Positions 63,177 through 64,000 of a stretch of DNA of 64,000 nucleotides are shown piece after piece. Made by a program: the position numbers and the translations under genes. The notes beneath the pieces were generated by a model. That model was not told the origin of the DNA. It made no database searches and saw nothing but the letters and a program-made list of their open reading frames with translations. Source of the DNA: Mixta gaviniae. Its GTDB lineage: Bacteria > Pseudomonadota > Gammaproteobacteria > Enterobacterales > Enterobacteriaceae. The DNA lies in the NCBI RefSeq assembly GCF_002953195.1, contig NZ_CP026377.1, positions 434,001-498,000 of the forward strand. Reading direction: 5' to 3'. Position 1 is the first letter of the stretch. Each line of letters opens with the position of its first letter.

Positions 63177-63741
63177 AGAATCTATGCCCGGAAACCTGGA
63201 TTGGTGCGTTGCACAACTTCAGCAGCAGGCGGTCATCGCCTATCCAACAGAAGCAGTATTTGGCCTGGGTTGCGATCCGGACAGTGAACACGCGGTGATG
63301 CAGCTGCTGGCGTTTAAACAGCGGCCGGTTGAAAAGGGGCTGATTTTGATCGCGGCGAATTATCAGCAGCTGGAGCCTTATATCGCCGACCGCGAACTTT
63401 CGGTCGCGCAGCGTGAAAGAATGTTTGCGACCTGGCCGGGGCCGGTCACCTGGGTTTTGCCCGCGCCCTCTCAGACGCCGCGCTGGTTAACGGGGCGCTT
63501 CGATTCGCTGGCGGTACGCGTCAGCGATCACCCGCTGGTGCAGGCACTCTGCCTGGCATTCGGCAAACCGCTGGTCTCTACCAGTGCGAACCTGAGCGGT
63601 CAGCCGCCTTGCCGTAACGTTGAAGAAGTGCTGCAGCAGTTTGGCGAAGCGTTTCCGGTTCTGCAGGGTGAAACCGGCGGCCGCACTAATCCTTCTGAAA
63701 TTCGCGACATTATCAGCGGCGACATTATTCGCCAGGGATAA
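63169..63741 (+). CDS. tsaC: threonylcarbamoyl-AMP synthase
   Basis: 190 residues from GTG 63169, which equals the E. coli length and has AGGAA seven bases upstream; a GTG at 63154 is also in frame. It makes threonylcarbamoyl-AMP from Thr, bicarbonate and ATP for t6A37 of ANN-decoding tRNAs. YrdC/Sua5 motifs [14 protein letters not shown] and [12 protein letters not shown] are intact. It overlaps the yrdD end by eight bases; aroE follows after three. Confidence 0.95.
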   Translation: MNKESMPGNLDWCVAQLQQQAVIAYPTEAVFGLGCDPDSEHAVMQLLAFKQRPVEKGLILIAANYQQLEPYIADRELSVAQRERMFATWPGPVTWVLPAPSQTPRWLTGRFDSLAVRVSDHPLVQALCLAFGKPLVSTSANLSGQPPCRNVEEVLQQFGEAFPVLQGETGGRTNPSEIRDIISGDIIRQG

Positions 63742-63744
63742 GCT

Positions 63745-64000
63745 ATGGATAATTTCGTTGTCATCGGTAACCCGATTGCGCACAGTAAATCACCCTTGAT
63801 TCATCGCTGCTTTGCCGAGCAGACTGGCGTCGAACATCGTTATGGCACGCTATTATCGCCCCTTGATAACTTTGCTCAAAGCGTCCGCCGTTTTCTGGAG
63901 CAGGGGGAAGGGGCGCCAATGTCACGTTGCCTTTTAAACAGCAAGCGTATGAACTGGCGGATGAGTTAACGGAACGGGCTGCATTGGCCGGCGCCGTCAA
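63745..64000 (+). pseudogene. aroE: shikimate dehydrogenase, frameshifted N-terminal part, cut by window edge
   Basis: NADPH-dependent reduction of 3-dehydroshikimate in the aromatic amino acid pathway. The start (NFVVIGNPIAHSKSPLIHRCF) is a clear AroE match, with the shikimate-binding Ser pair SKS. After FLEQG the frame breaks and would stop at 63967-63969. In the next frame the expected [28 protein letters not shown] continues to the window end. One extra G in the G run at 63903-63907 restores GGRGANVT, the family consensus. It may therefore be a sequencing error rather than a dead gene. Confidence 0.85.

Overview
The window is chromosomal DNA from a gammaproteobacterium of the order Enterobacterales, most likely family Erwiniaceae (Pantoea/Mixta/Erwinia-like). 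The gene order follows the Escherichia coli nir-crp-kef-str-S10-spc-alpha-trkA-fmt-dprA-aroE segment almost gene by gene. Most proteins, such as CRP, EF-Tu, SecY and the ribosomal proteins, are near-identical in length and motif to the E. coli versions. The genus is an inference.

Region 1 (1-18.5 kb). nirB, cut by the left edge, reads leftward from a promoter whose FNR and NarL/NarP sites keep the E. coli nirB geometry exactly. Between nirB and its usual neighbour tsgA sits an inserted block: a cytosine deaminase (codA) and a two-gene outer-membrane receptor / periplasmic binding protein unit. Two short tandem arrays, both of 36-bp period, lie in this block. Then come tsgA, ppiA (with a perfect CpxR box), yhfG-fic, pabA, argD, yhfK, crp, yhfA, prkB, yheU and yheT in standard order.

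Region 2 (18.5-26.2 kb). A second insertion separates yheT from yheS. It holds a LysE-family exporter, a LacI-family regulator, a complete taurine utilisation operon (tauABCD) divergent from that regulator, and a membrane-bound c-di-GMP phosphodiesterase with a decayed GGDEF domain.

Region 3 (26.2-41.2 kb). yheS, kefGB, yheV, slyD, slyX, fkpA, yheO and tusDCB lead into the str operon (rpsL, rpsG, fusA, tuf). Iron storage follows (bfd, bfr), then a lone prepilin peptidase of the GspO type.

Region 4 (41.4-55.3 kb). The S10, spc and alpha ribosomal protein operons are intact, with recognisable promoters, an L4-type leader, an S4-type pseudoknot leader and intrinsic terminators.

Region 5 (55.3-64 kb). 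yhdN and arfA (with its internal hairpin) are present, but zntR is absent from between them. Then come mscL, trkA, rsmB, fmt and def on the minus strand, and dprA, smg, yrdD, tsaC and aroE on the plus strand. dprA and the partial aroE each carry an apparent loss of one G from a run that should be six Gs. These are either real lesions or homopolymer sequencing errors, and the shared signature makes error the leading explanation.

I found no rRNA, tRNA, CRISPR array, prophage or insertion sequence. I did not see a convincing new multigene system. The best leads are the orphan receptor/binding-protein pair with its operator-like palindrome, the two 36-bp tandem arrays, and the tau operon paired with a LacI-type regulator.
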